A stretch of 64,000 bases of DNA from Chloroflexota bacterium (GCA_016189905.1 JACPRP010000007.1:1-64000), one strand, 5' to 3'; positions 10,098 through 20,588 are shown, counted from the stretch's first letter. The notes: generated by a model not told the origin, from the letters alone. Numbers and translations are program-made.

Positions 10098-12479
10098 TCA
10101 TAAACCCTGGGCCGAAGAACTCCGCTCCTTCAGGGCGCGGAGGACTTTCTCGGGGGTGATCGGAAGGTCACGTATTCTGACGCCGACGGCATCGTAGACG
10201 GCGTTGGCGATGGCCGCGGCGACCGGCGTGGTCGAGACCTCGCCGATACCTCGTGCGCCAAACGGGCCGAGCGCCGATGGCCGCTCGATCAGAATGGCGT
10301 GCACGTCGGGTGTGATATCCGCCGCTGGCAGATGGTAATCGACATAGAATGGATTCAACACACGCCCTTCCCGAACGACGATCTCCTCTGTCAGGGCATA
10401 ACCCAGACCGGCCGCGACCGCGCCGTGGATCTGCCCAACCGCGCTCAGGCGGTTCAAGGCGCGACCCACATCCTGGGCGACGACGTACTTGAGAACCGTA
10501 ACCTGGCCGGTCTCCGGGTCTACCTCGACCTGTGCCGCGTGGGTGCAGACCATGCCTTCGTCGACCACCGCGCCGTGCTCGTGCTCGCGGGCAAGCCACT
10601 CCGCGCGCTCGCTCGAGCCGGTGCCAATGATTGCCCCTTCGGGCGAAGTCAGCGCCTCCCTCGCCACCGAAGCAAGGCTAATGGTCCGCCGCGGCGTGCC
10701 TTTCACGAAGACCTGCCGGTTCTCAATCTCCAGGTCTTCGGGTTTCGCCTCCAGCTTGGACGCTGCCAGCCCAAGAATCTGGCGGCGGGCATCCTCGGCG
10801 GCGAACTTCGCCGCGTTGCCGACACGCGTGGTGCCTCGGCTACCTCCTGGCCCGATGTCATACGGCGCCAGATCGGTATCCCCGCCAGCTACCGCTACTT
10901 CCTCGGGGTCCAACCCCAGCACTTCGCCGACGATTTGGGAGAGGACGACGTACTGGCCCGCCCCGTTGTCAGGCAACCCCGTTAGCAGGGCGGCGCTGCC
11001 GTCCTCGTTCAGCTTCACGATACACTTCGTCGGGCTCACGTCGTGCGAGAGCCAGACGTGCCAGGAGCCACACGCCACACCTATCCCACGGTTCGGTTTG
11101 CGCTCCGACATTTGCGCGGCGACGTACTCGTCGATCCTGTCGACGGTTTCGCGCAGCCCCGCGCCCCCCATGGTACCCTTGCCGCCCGGGCCCGGATCCC
11201 CCTCCTGCAGCACGTTGATACGCCGGATAGCAATGGGATCGGCGTTCAGACGCCGCGCTATCTCGTCGAGAAGACATTCGATACCGAAGTTCGTTTGCGG
11301 CCCGCCGGGCGCTCTGAAGTGGCCTGCCGGCGCGCTGTTCGTATACACCGAGTGCCCTTGCAGACGTACGGCAGGGACATTGTACGGCCCCTGCAGGTTG
11401 CAGCACTTGTTGGCGATGCCTTCCACCCCATCGCAGTAGGCACCGCAGTTGAACGTGATCTCCCCCTGGACACCCAGCAGCCTACCGTCACGGTCTGCAG
11501 CCGCCTTTAGCTTGACGACAGACGGATGGCGCACAAAGTTGGTCGCAAGCTCCTCCTGCGTGCTGAGGGCAATTCTGACCGGGCGACCAGCCTTGATCGC
11601 CAGCAGGGCACAGATGGGCTCGATGGTCGGCGCCCCTTTGCCGCCGAAATCGCCGCCAACCGCAGGCGTGATAACTCTTACCCTGGACAAAGGCAGGCCA
11701 AGGCCGCGGGCGATCATGGTGCGGTTCAGGAAAGGCGACTTAGTGCTGGCCCAGACGGTGACTTTCCCGTCATGATCGACGCTAGCCACGCAGGCTTTCG
11801 ACTCGATGAACCCTTGATGGACCGGTTGCGTCGTGAATACGCCCTCAACCACGACATCCGCCATGGCGAAGGCGGCATCGACACCGCCATGTTCGATTAC
11901 CACGAGATTGCGCTGGTTGCCAACGCGCTGGCTGTGTTGGGGATCTTCGTAGCTCGCCAGGTCTTCATGGATGTTTGGGGCACCGGGCGCGAGAGCCTGA
12001 TCCGTCGTAAACACCGACGGCAACTGTCGATACTCCATCTCGATCAGCGAAAGCGCTTCCTCGGCCGTGGCCTCATCGATCGCGGCGACCGCCGCGACTG
12101 GCTCCCCTACGCAGCGCACCTTGCCCCGCGCGAGCACAGTTCTATCCCGTAAAAAGCGGCCAATTCGCGCCGGCGTGGCGTCTTCGGCTGTAACGACGGC
12201 GTAGACGCCTGGCAGCGCAGCCGCCTGGCTGGTATCGATCGAGATGATGGCGGCGTGGGCGTGCGGGCTGCGCAGGATCTTGCCAAAAAGGAGACGGCGC
12301 TGGGGCTGACGTATGTCAGCGGCGAAATGGGCTACGCCACAGGCCTTGAGCCTGGCATCCGCTCTGGGGATGCCTTTCCCAACGACGCGCAAGGCTTCGA
12401 CGACGACTTCCTTCAACCTATCCCTCCTGCTGGTCTGTTTAAGGCGGTGATAATTGTTAAGAGTCGAGATTTCATACAT
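10098..12479 (-). CDS. Xanthine dehydrogenase-family molybdopterin-binding (large) subunit
   Basis: GKGIPRADARLKACGVAHFAADI...LLFGKILRSPHAHA; GGDFGGKG; AHGRAPGG-like GHFRAPGGPQ; GPFGARGIGE; start may be internal. Confidence 0.9.
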   Translation of the reverse strand: MYEISTLNNYHRLKQTSRRDRLKEVVVEALRVVGKGIPRADARLKACGVAHFAADIRQPQRRLLFGKILRSPHAHAAIISIDTSQAAALPGVYAVVTAEDATPARIGRFLRDRTVLARGKVRCVGEPVAAVAAIDEATAEEALSLIEMEYRQLPSVFTTDQALAPGAPNIHEDLASYEDPQHSQRVGNQRNLVVIEHGGVDAAFAMADVVVEGVFTTQPVHQGFIESKACVASVDHDGKVTVWASTKSPFLNRTMIARGLGLPLSRVRVITPAVGGDFGGKGAPTIEPICALLAIKAGRPVRIALSTQEELATNFVRHPSVVKLKAAADRDGRLLGVQGEITFNCGAYCDGVEGIANKCCNLQGPYNVPAVRLQGHSVYTNSAPAGHFRAPGGPQTNFGIECLLDEIARRLNADPIAIRRINVLQEGDPGPGGKGTMGGAGLRETVDRIDEYVAAQMSERKPNRGIGVACGSWHVWLSHDVSPTKCIVKLNEDGSAALLTGLPDNGAGQYVVLSQIVGEVLGLDPEEVAVAGGDTDLAPYDIGPGGSRGTTRVGNAAKFAAEDARRQILGLAASKLEAKPEDLEIENRQVFVKGTPRRTISLASVAREALTSPEGAIIGTGSSERAEWLAREHEHGAVVDEGMVCTHAAQVEVDPETGQVTVLKYVVAQDVGRALNRLSAVGQIHGAVAAGLGYALTEEIVVREGRVLNPFYVDYHLPAADITPDVHAILIERPSALGPFGARGIGEVSTTPVAAAIANAVYDAVGVRIRDLPITPEKVLRALKERSSSAQGL

Positions 12480-12820
12480 CTAGCGACAGCGTCTGGGCAA
12501 GAAAGATGGCGTCATCTAGAAAGAGAACAGGTTAACCGCAAAGTGAATCGTGAAGAGAACCTTGGGGTTATATTAATAAGTATAGCACGGCTGTCAACCA
12601 TAGAGCGCAACGCGGTTGATCAGAAAGGTGGGTTGTGGTAATTATGATTAGGAGTGAAGCTGAGTACCGGGAAGCGCTGAAACGTCTGGCGGAACACTTA
12701 TTCACATCAGCAGCTAAGACACAATCAGGATACCCTTTTAGATTTTGAAGCCACTATCAGCCGCAGACTAAGAGGGGAGTTACTGGGGGACACCTCTCAA
12801 GCTACCGGCCTCCCGGCGCG

Positions 12821-14143
12821 CTAGCCAATCTGAACCCCCGCGATCTGCACCAGAGATATGCCCACCAGGAACATGCTCAGAGCGATAAGCGCCGCGGTGG
12901 TGATCCAGGCCACGGCGTTGCCGAAGCGACCGTTGGTGTGACGGCCCATGATCCGGCGGTCGCTCGCGATCCTGATGGCGAACACCAGCACCACGGACAG
13001 AAGAATACCGTTGACATCCTGCGACAATATCATCACCGGGAAGAGGGGTAGATCGGGGATGAGCGCGACGAGCGCGCCGAAAGCGATGGCGAAGGCATAG
13101 AGCGTATGAAATGCCGGCGCTTCACGCCAGGACCGGCCGACGCCCGCCTCCCAACCGAACGCCTCGCACACCGTGTAGGAGGTAGCCAGGGGAAGAATCG
13201 AGGCCGCCAGCAGGGAAGCGTTGGCCAATCCAACGGCAAAGAGATAATGAGCCATTGGCCCGGCCAGAGGCTCCAGCGCCATCGCTGCCTGGGCCGCGTC
13301 GGTTATCCCGATTCCCCGAACGTACAGGGTGCTCGCCGTGGCGATGATTATGAAAAACGACACGATGTTGGTAATCAGGGCACCAAACAACACGTCGATT
13401 CGTGTCGTCGCGTACTCCCGTGGGCCGATGCCCTTGTCCACGACATAAGCCTGGATGAAGAACTGGCCCCAGGGGGTGATGGTCGTGCCAACCGTGGCGA
13501 TGAAGAGCAGAAGGTAGGCGGCATCCATCCGGAACGTGGGCGTCACCACCTCGTGGAACACCTGTCCCCAGGGGGGGCCGACCATCAGGCCCGACAGCGG
13601 ATAGGCCAGATACACCGCCGATAGCGCCAGAAAGACCTTTTCCACCGAGCGAAACGACCACTTGACGACCAGCAGCCATACGATCAGGGCGGCGATCGGC
13701 ACCGAGATCCAACGTGGGAGCCCAAATAGCTCGCCGGCGGCGGCGATGCCGGCGAACTCGGCGACCGTCGTCGCCAGGTTAGCGACTAGCGTACAGATCA
13801 TGGCGAACGCCGTCCATTTAACGCCGTACCGCTCACGGATGAGCGCGGCCAGCCCTTTGCCGGTCGCGGCGCCGGTACGCGCCCCCATCTCCTGTGTGAC
13901 GGCCAGGCTTATGGTAATCAGAGCCAACACCCACAGCAGAGAGTAGCCGTATTGCGCGCCAGCCACCGAATAGGTGCTGATTCCGCCGGCGTCGTTGTCG
14001 GCGTTGGCCGTGATGATGCCCGGGCCGATCAACGAGAGCACGGCGAGCAGGCGCAACCGCCAGGTTGAGATGCGGCCGAAGAAGCCCGAGGCAGCGGCGA
14101 CATGCGGTCGTCTCTCCTGTCGCTCCCTGGATGGCACTGTCAA
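12821..14143 (-). CDS. Nramp-family divalent metal transporter
   Basis: LIGPGIITANADNDAGGISTYSVAGAQYGYSLLW; 11-TM pattern. Confidence 0.9.
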   Translation of the reverse strand: MTVPSRERQERRPHVAAASGFFGRISTWRLRLLAVLSLIGPGIITANADNDAGGISTYSVAGAQYGYSLLWVLALITISLAVTQEMGARTGAATGKGLAALIRERYGVKWTAFAMICTLVANLATTVAEFAGIAAAGELFGLPRWISVPIAALIVWLLVVKWSFRSVEKVFLALSAVYLAYPLSGLMVGPPWGQVFHEVVTPTFRMDAAYLLLFIATVGTTITPWGQFFIQAYVVDKGIGPREYATTRIDVLFGALITNIVSFFIIIATASTLYVRGIGITDAAQAAMALEPLAGPMAHYLFAVGLANASLLAASILPLATSYTVCEAFGWEAGVGRSWREAPAFHTLYAFAIAFGALVALIPDLPLFPVMILSQDVNGILLSVVLVFAIRIASDRRIMGRHTNGRFGNAVAWITTAALIALSMFLVGISLVQIAGVQIG

Positions 14144-15501
14144 CGGCGCACCCCGGGGAACCAGGATCGGCCCTCCGGCAAAAGGGCGGCCAGTGCGTCG
14201 TCAACCGTGATTACTCCCACCAGTCGATTGGCCTCATCCGTAACCGGCACGGCCAGCAGGTTGTACTTGTCGAGGGTGTGAATGACCTCGTCTTCAGGCA
14301 GGTCCACCGGCACGTGAACCACTTCGCCATCTCTGATAATCTCCCCGACCTTCGTCGTTGGCGGAGCGACGATCAAATCGCGCAGCGATAGCACGCCGAC
14401 GAGCTTTCGATCTTGATCCACCACGTAGACGTAATAGATCTCTTCCGCCGGTGGCGCGAGCTTGCGCAGCGTGTCGATCATCTCCTGCGCCGTCAGGTTA
14501 GCCTGAAGGGCGACGAAATCGGTGTTCATCATGCCGCCGGCCGTATCTGGCGGATAGGACATCAAACGCCGCACGGCCAGCGCGTCGGCGGCATTGAGTC
14601 CACTCAAAAGCTCGTCAGCTCGCCGTGCCGAGACCTCGGCGAGCGCATCGGCAGCCTCATCAGGCGGCAGCTCGGCCAGAATCTCCACCGCGGCCTCTGT
14701 CGGCAGGTCCTCCAGAACATCGCCCCGCATGTCCGGATCTAACTCGCCCAACGCCTCCGCTGCCGTCTCGGCGTCCAGCGACTCGATGATCGCGGCACGG
14801 TCTGGCGCCGAGAGCTGAGCGACCAGCTCGGCCACATCCGCCGGGTGTAGCTCGGCCAGTTTCTCGTGAGTCAACTGCAGGCCGTGGGCCACCACGGGTT
14901 GGTCAGCAGTAGTCCTCGCCCTCACACTGGCATATTCACCGCCCAGATGCTCAAGCTGCAGATCCGATAAGTCCACCGGATCGATGCCTTCCCACGGGAT
15001 GACTCGGTCCGGGACGCTGAACGGCGTGTGGGTCGACAGCCAACCCGCAAAACCGCTGAGATCCAGCCGCCGCAGCAGGCCCTGAACCCCCACATCGATG
15101 CCGGCGAGCCGCAAATCGATGCCTTCGCGACCCGCTGCCACAAGCTGTACATCGTTTACTCGCACGAGCTTTCTGCCGTTCAGGTCTATGACCTGTTGGT
15201 CCAGAAGGTCGCGGCTAAGGAGTAGCTCCCCGTCACGACGACGAAACGGCTGGAGATCCAGCCTGGTCGAAGAGAGGATCAAGCCAGCCGGCGTCACCGA
15301 CGCCACCTGCCCCCAGGGGAGGAAGGTCGCCAGCGGGCCGATGCCTCGTCCGCCACCTAGACGGAGAGCCAGCCCGGTGACGGGAGGAAATGGCTCGCCA
15401 AGACGTACTATTAGCTCGTCAAGACGGCCCACAGGCTGCCCCTGCGGGTCGAGCACTGGCTTGCCGATAAGCTGGCTGAGGTAATATGTTGTCGTGACCA
15501 T
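14140..15501 (-). CDS. PRC-barrel + MgtE N-domain + CBS-pair protein coupled to Nramp
   Basis: KLAELHPADVAELVAQL..., ELPPDEAADAL (MgtE_N), AGGMMNTDFVAL and CBS repeats; ATGA overlap with Nramp; no MgtE TM domain. Confidence 0.88.
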   Translation of the reverse strand: MVTTTYYLSQLIGKPVLDPQGQPVGRLDELIVRLGEPFPPVTGLALRLGGGRGIGPLATFLPWGQVASVTPAGLILSSTRLDLQPFRRRDGELLLSRDLLDQQVIDLNGRKLVRVNDVQLVAAGREGIDLRLAGIDVGVQGLLRRLDLSGFAGWLSTHTPFSVPDRVIPWEGIDPVDLSDLQLEHLGGEYASVRARTTADQPVVAHGLQLTHEKLAELHPADVAELVAQLSAPDRAAIIESLDAETAAEALGELDPDMRGDVLEDLPTEAAVEILAELPPDEAADALAEVSARRADELLSGLNAADALAVRRLMSYPPDTAGGMMNTDFVALQANLTAQEMIDTLRKLAPPAEEIYYVYVVDQDRKLVGVLSLRDLIVAPPTTKVGEIIRDGEVVHVPVDLPEDEVIHTLDKYNLLAVPVTDEANRLVGVITVDDALAALLPEGRSWFPGVRR

Positions 15502-15647
15502 AGGTCGTCCTCCTCGGCCAGCGCGGTCGGAGTAGATTGTGATGTTCGTCGCATTCGGTTGCGGTCGTCCATAGTGTTCACCTCGCTGTGGTTGTTTGGG
15601 AGGGCTGTCAGGGCGTTAACGGATGTGAAACGGATCCCTTCCAGGAT

Positions 15648-15699
15648 GGCCGCGCCCTTTTGCAAAATGAGACGGGTGCAAAATGAGAAGGGCGCGGCC
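15648..15699. repeat. Inverted repeat (12-bp arms) enclosing two tandem copies of TGCAAAATGAGA
   Basis: GGCCGCGCCCTT ... AAGGGCGCGGCC with tgcaaaatgagacggg/tgcaaaatgagaaggg. Confidence 0.85.
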
Positions 15700-15833
15700 G
15701 AAAACGGATGGTGTTTCCGTCGTAGGCAATGTCGTTGATGGTATCGTGCGAAAGCATGCGCCAGGTGGCCTGATTGGGAATGCCATCACTCGCGCATATC
15801 CTGCTGCATTCGCTCGCTTCTATTTTCGGCCAC

Positions 15834-15863
15834 GCCCTGCCCATTTGCTGGAATGGGCAGGGC
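15834..15863. repeat. Inverted repeat, 12-bp arms
   Basis: GCCCTGCCCATT-tgctgg-AATGGGCAGGGC. Confidence 0.9.
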
Positions 15864-16769
15864 CAGAGTGAGATGGATCCGTCGCACAACCATTCACACC
15901 GAAGACCCTTCCTTTCCGCAATCATCTACAGACTTCCCGCGCGGACGCGCGCTAGACGGGCGGGGTGGAATGGACAGCCCTCGGACCTGAGACTATTCGG
16001 TTTGGGAAGCGCTGTTTGGCAAGGCCTGGGCGGGTACCGAACGAAGGGGGGATCGAGCGTTGCTAAGGGGTTCGCTTTCGGGTCCTAAATGACCAACCCA
16101 TCCGGAAGCGAAGTCAAAGTCAGTGAGCCTGGGCATCGATCCGCAGCCGTCGGTCCCGATTCGCCACTCGGTCGCCATATTGGGGGACGTTCATCAGCGT
16201 CCAAGCGCTCACCTCCTCCGTCATCCGCGCTGCAGGTTGCGGCACCACACTGTGCCACGACGCGGAGGCAAGAAAGCATCCAGGCTTGTGCACGTTACAT
16301 ATGGGACGGCTGATGGACTCAGGGCTTACGCTTTCTTCGAACTGGTTACGGTCCCATCTGTTCCCGGAGGCAGGCTCTGGCTCGCCGGCGGCGTTGACCT
16401 GCTGGCAGGTTTTTTGGCCAGACGCAATGCTTTCTCTACATTAGCAAGTATAACGCGGTAGAAGAGCGCGTGTCAATGGCAGATTGCCAGCTCTCCCCAC
16501 ACTTCTTAACTCTCCCATTCGGGCGGGAGCCTGGCACACTTCTTGCTGCACAAACCGGATTAATACCCGCCATTTTTCGGGAGAGTTATCGACGGTATCC
16601 ACAGCAGAGCCACAGTCTGATGGGGAGTTAGACCCAACAGTGTGCGGGCGTTGACCAGGAAGCGCCAGGACTGAGGCCGTTGCCGGGCATCTGCCCGTTT
16701 ATCAGCCACTGTTCTCCGACGATCCTCCGATAGGAGTAGAACAGTTTGATCGAAAAGGGGTGCGCAAGG

Positions 16770-17048
16770 ATGTCACACATCGGGTATGGTATGAGACTGA
16801 GTGGCCGGGGCATGTTTCTAGTGGGCGTGACGGGGGCCATCGTCGGCACTACTATCGGCGCAGCCATGTCACGGGTGACCGTGCCGCTTGCCGTGGGAGC
16901 GATCAAGCAAGGCATCATCTTCCGCGAAGGCGTGAGGGCGCGCGTGGAAGAGCTGCGAGAGGACTTAGAGGACCTCACAGCCCGAGCGGAGCAAGAGTAC
17001 CGCGCGGAGCGAAAGGCTCAAAGACGAGAACCACGCGAGGGAGCCTAA
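16770..17048 (+). CDS. Small membrane-anchored protein with charged C-terminal tail
   Basis: MSHIGYGMRLSGRGMFLVGVTGAIVGTTIGAAMS... one TM then charged helix; co-directional with P-type ATPase. Confidence 0.6.
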   Translation: MSHIGYGMRLSGRGMFLVGVTGAIVGTTIGAAMSRVTVPLAVGAIKQGIIFREGVRARVEELREDLEDLTARAEQEYRAERKAQRREPREGA

Positions 17049-17097
17049 CTGATCACAAGGCGGCAACACGCGGACGAGTCTATCGTGGAGGAAAAAG

Positions 17098-17331
17098 ATG
17101 TCCGACGAGAACCGAGAGGGCGGCTACCACGAGAAGCACAAGCACGAGGAGCACAAGCACGGGGACTACGGCAAGGGCAAGTATGAAACCGTCGACTGGG
17201 AGCGCTGGGGGCGTTCATTGCGGAGAACAGGCTACCTGACGCGCGTCTTCGCGATCTCTGCGGGGGCATCGCTGGGAGCGCAGGCGGTCATCGGTCTATG
17301 GCGCTGGCTGCGGCGACCGCCAGGTGGCTGA
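17098..17331 (+). CDS. Small His-rich membrane-anchored protein, candidate metallochaperone for the downstream P-type ATPase
   Basis: HEKHKHEEHKHGDYGKGKY N-terminus, C-terminal TM segment; RBS GGAGGAAAAAG. Confidence 0.65.
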   Translation: MSDENREGGYHEKHKHEEHKHGDYGKGKYETVDWERWGRSLRRTGYLTRVFAISAGASLGAQAVIGLWRWLRRPPGG

Positions 17332-17370
17332 TTCCCGTTGCGTCCTAACGCAAGAACAGGTCAATCGCAA

Positions 17371-19587
17371 ATGGATCACACGCAAATGGATCACGTGTTA
17401 GTGGTTAACATGCTGCCCGGGCGTGTACGCTTGAGAGTGCGAGGGCTGTATCGAGAAGTCGAGCGGGCACACGGCATCGAGGAGGCGGTGGCCGCTCTGG
17501 CTGGAGTGCGCGGGGTGCGAGCCAATCCAATAAGTAGCCGTGTGCTGGTGGAGTTCGACGAGAACGAAACTAACCTCGACGCCATCATCTCCGCCATCGA
17601 GGGGGCTTCGCCTGTAGTGCGACCGTCGGCACGGAGAAAGGGCGATTTAGAGCCAGGATATGCCTGGGAAATCCTGCGCCTTGCCGGAAGCGGTGTTATT
17701 CTGAGTGGCCTCTTCGTAGGAAGATTACTGGGTGGCCTGCCGCTGCTTGCCGCCGCGCCCCTGGTCAGCGTCGCCTCGTTGACGACGCTGTTCACGGGCT
17801 ATCCCATCTTCCGCAGCGGTTTCCTCGCCCTCGTCCGACAGCGACGAGCAGCGATGGACACACTCATCAGCAGCGCAACCTTTATGTCACTCCTCTTGCG
17901 TGAGGCTCTAACGGGGCTGGTGGTGGTTTTCCTGATCAACCTTGGTGATCTCCTGCAGTCTCTCACGCTTCGCCATTCGCGTCGGGCCATACGCGATCTA
18001 CTTTCGCTGGATGACGGGTGGGTCTGGGTCGTGGTTGGCGAACAGGAGGTGAGCGTGCCGATCGCCCAGGTGCGCATCGGCGATCTCGTAGTCGCGCACC
18101 AGGGTGATAAGATAGCCGTAGATGGGATCATCGTGAATGGCGAAGCAGCGATCAATCAGGCGACGATCACCGGGGAGTCGCTGCCGGTGGCGTGCGCCGC
18201 GGGCGATACGGTCTTCGCCGGATCGCTCGTGGAGACAGGCCATCTCGTGGTGCGGGCGACCGCTGTAGGGGACGAGACAGCGATTGGTCGGATAATCCAG
18301 CGAGTCGAGGAGGCGAGCGAACATCGTGCACCCATCCAGCGCGCCGCCGATCACTTCGCCGATCACTTCGTGCCCTTCTCATTCGCTCTCTCGGCTCTGG
18401 TGTTTCTGCTCACGCGTGACTTCCGCCGCAGTATGAGCATGCTTGTCATCGCCTGTCCCTGCGCCGCCGGACTCGCAACCCCGACGGCGGTTGGCGCAGC
18501 AATCGGCAACGCGGCCAGACGGGGCATCCTCATCAAAGGTGGCCTGTACCTGGAGGCAGCCGGCAATTTGAATGCCGTAGTGTTCGATAAGACCGGCACA
18601 TTGACGACAGGTATTCCACATATCGCGAGAGTGATCGCCTGCAGTCCCTATTCTCCCGAGCAAGTGCTGGCGCTGGCCGCTGCCGCAGAGCGCCACTCCC
18701 ACCATCCATTTGCCGCCGCGATCCGCCACTGCTCTGAGGAGCAGGGGGTTGCCGTGATGCCTGCGAGCGACTACGAAACGCTGGTCGGTCTGGGCGTCCG
18801 GGCGCACGTCGACGGCACAATGGTGACGGTCGGCAACAGGCGGCTGTTTGCATCGATGAGTATCCCGATGCCGGCTATCGAAGAGGTCGAAGCGCGTCGG
18901 GAGTCCACACTCTGGGTGGCGCTGGACAACGAGGTCATCGGGCTGCTCGGCGTAGATGACACCGTCCGCCCCGAGGCCAGTGAGGCCCTCGAGCAACTAC
19001 GGGCGGCGGGCGTGCGGCGTCTGGTGCTGGCAACGGGCGACAATCCGATAGCGGCTCAGCGCGTGGCGCAACTGCTTGGCCTGAGTGAGTGCTGCGCCAC
19101 GGTGCTGCCCGAAGACAAGCTCGCCCTCATTCGCGAGTTACAGACCACCGGATATCGGGTGGCGATGGTTGGCGATGGCATCAACGACGCGCCGGCGCTA
19201 GCTGCCGCCGATGTGGGAATCGCGCTGGGCGCAGGTGGCACTGATGTCGCCATCGAGGCGGCGGATATCGCGCTGGGCGGCGACGATTTACGACAGGTCG
19301 CCGCGACCATTCGGCTCAGCCATCAGACGCTGCGGGTAGTACGCTGGAATTTCACCGTTGCCATCGGGGTCAACGCCCTGGGGATAGCCCTCAGCGCCAT
19401 CGGCCTGCTATCTCCCCTGCTCGGCGCAATCGTCCACAATATGAGCACTGTGGCGGTGGTGTTGAATTCGACGCGGCTGATCGGTTACCGCGACCCAAGC
19501 CAGGGCTATCGGTTAGCCCGCGCGGCGAAGCCTAGCCGGAGTCCAGGAGGATCAGCCAGGCCAGATGGCGGCAATCCAGCCAGCTAA
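17371..19587 (+). CDS. Heavy-metal translocating P1B-type ATPase
   Basis: DKTGTLTTG, TGES, ACPCAAGLATPTAVG, GDGINDAPAL motifs. Confidence 0.95.
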   Translation: MDHTQMDHVLVVNMLPGRVRLRVRGLYREVERAHGIEEAVAALAGVRGVRANPISSRVLVEFDENETNLDAIISAIEGASPVVRPSARRKGDLEPGYAWEILRLAGSGVILSGLFVGRLLGGLPLLAAAPLVSVASLTTLFTGYPIFRSGFLALVRQRRAAMDTLISSATFMSLLLREALTGLVVVFLINLGDLLQSLTLRHSRRAIRDLLSLDDGWVWVVVGEQEVSVPIAQVRIGDLVVAHQGDKIAVDGIIVNGEAAINQATITGESLPVACAAGDTVFAGSLVETGHLVVRATAVGDETAIGRIIQRVEEASEHRAPIQRAADHFADHFVPFSFALSALVFLLTRDFRRSMSMLVIACPCAAGLATPTAVGAAIGNAARRGILIKGGLYLEAAGNLNAVVFDKTGTLTTGIPHIARVIACSPYSPEQVLALAAAAERHSHHPFAAAIRHCSEEQGVAVMPASDYETLVGLGVRAHVDGTMVTVGNRRLFASMSIPMPAIEEVEARRESTLWVALDNEVIGLLGVDDTVRPEASEALEQLRAAGVRRLVLATGDNPIAAQRVAQLLGLSECCATVLPEDKLALIRELQTTGYRVAMVGDGINDAPALAAADVGIALGAGGTDVAIEAADIALGGDDLRQVAATIRLSHQTLRVVRWNFTVAIGVNALGIALSAIGLLSPLLGAIVHNMSTVAVVLNSTRLIGYRDPSQGYRLARAAKPSRSPGGSARPDGGNPAS

Positions 19588-19829
19588 GTACATTGCAATA
19601 TGTATAGCACGAAGCTTCACCGCAAAGGGCGCCAAGAAACCAACGGGGGTCTTGCGCCCTTTGCGCAAATGGTGTGGCCGAGACCGATGCGTCCTTCGGC
19701 GGAAGGACAGGTCGGTCTGAAGCCGTCCGGCACTTGAGCCGTACGAAATTTTGGGAGAGAAAGAATAGGAGACCCTGTAGCGCAGGCAAACCAATAAGAA
19801 CCACATTCAAGAGGTGCAGGAGGTTAGCA

Positions 19830-20240
19830 ATGACCAGGGTCGGAGTGAAGCTCGATTATACCGTCACCACATCCAGGGGATTTGACGAAGCGGTGGAGGC
19901 GGTGCAAGACCAGGTAGCCAGGGCATGGTTCAGGGTCTTGCACATCCATGACGTGCAGGCGACTTTCCGCGAAAAAGGCTTCGAGCGCGATCCCTACAAG
20001 ATAGTCGAGGTCTGCAACGTCAAGTACGCGAAACAAGCGCTGGAAAAAGACCTGTTGCTTGGTTTGATGATGCCCTGTAAAATAAATGTATACGCAGATA
20101 ACGGCCAGACCAAGATCAGCCTGATGCTTCCATCAGCCCTAACAAGCTTCTTCCCAGAGAGTGGTAAGGAAGCTGGCCTCGGGCCGCTCGCCGAGGAAGT
20201 CGAGAACATCCTGCGCCAGGTGGTCGATGCGGCTAAGTGA
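19830..20240 (+). CDS. DUF302-domain protein
   Basis: Preceded by GGAGGT; F..VLHIHDVQATFREKGFERDPYKIVEVCNVKYAKQAL.KD..LGLMMPCKINVY pattern of DUF302. Confidence 0.75.
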   Translation: MTRVGVKLDYTVTTSRGFDEAVEAVQDQVARAWFRVLHIHDVQATFREKGFERDPYKIVEVCNVKYAKQALEKDLLLGLMMPCKINVYADNGQTKISLMLPSALTSFFPESGKEAGLGPLAEEVENILRQVVDAAK

Positions 20241-20347
20241 GCACACGCTACTGCCCGATCGCGGTGGAGACGCTGGCCGCGCCGCCCAGCGTAGTTTACA
20301 GCAAGAGGGTCGGCGAACGGGTCCGGACCGATGGGAGGTTGAGTTAC

Positions 20348-20548
20348 ATGCCGGTGTACGAGTATCGATGCGCTGAATGCCACGAGAAGTTCGAGAAGCT
20401 GGTGAGATCGAGCCAGTCTGAAGGGGAGGTGGCCTGCCCATCCTGCGGCAGCGAGTTGGTGAAGCGGCTGGTCTCGCTGTTCGGCTCGCTGGGCCTCTCG
20501 ACCAGCTCATCCGGCGGCAACTGCGCGCCGAGAGTGGGAGGCGGGTGA
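20348..20548 (+). CDS. FmdB-type zinc-ribbon protein
   Basis: MPVYEYRCAECHEKFEKLVRSSQSEGEVACPSCGSELVKRLVS. Confidence 0.88.
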   Translation: MPVYEYRCAECHEKFEKLVRSSQSEGEVACPSCGSELVKRLVSLFGSLGLSTSSSGGNCAPRVGGG

Positions 20549-20549
20549 G

Positions 20550-20588
20550 GATTCTAGCGCGGAGGATCGTGCATCCTCTCTAGAATCG
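20550..20588. terminator. Hairpin downstream of the fmdB-like gene
   Basis: GATTCTAG-cgc-GGAGGAT-cgtgc-ATCCTCt-CTAGAATC. Confidence 0.55.

Noticed and set aside
17371-17400. Duplicated ATGGATCAC at the P-type ATPase start as a regulatory repeat
   Set aside because: Only two 9-mers inside the coding start (MDHTQMDH); a His-containing N-terminus is a simpler explanation.
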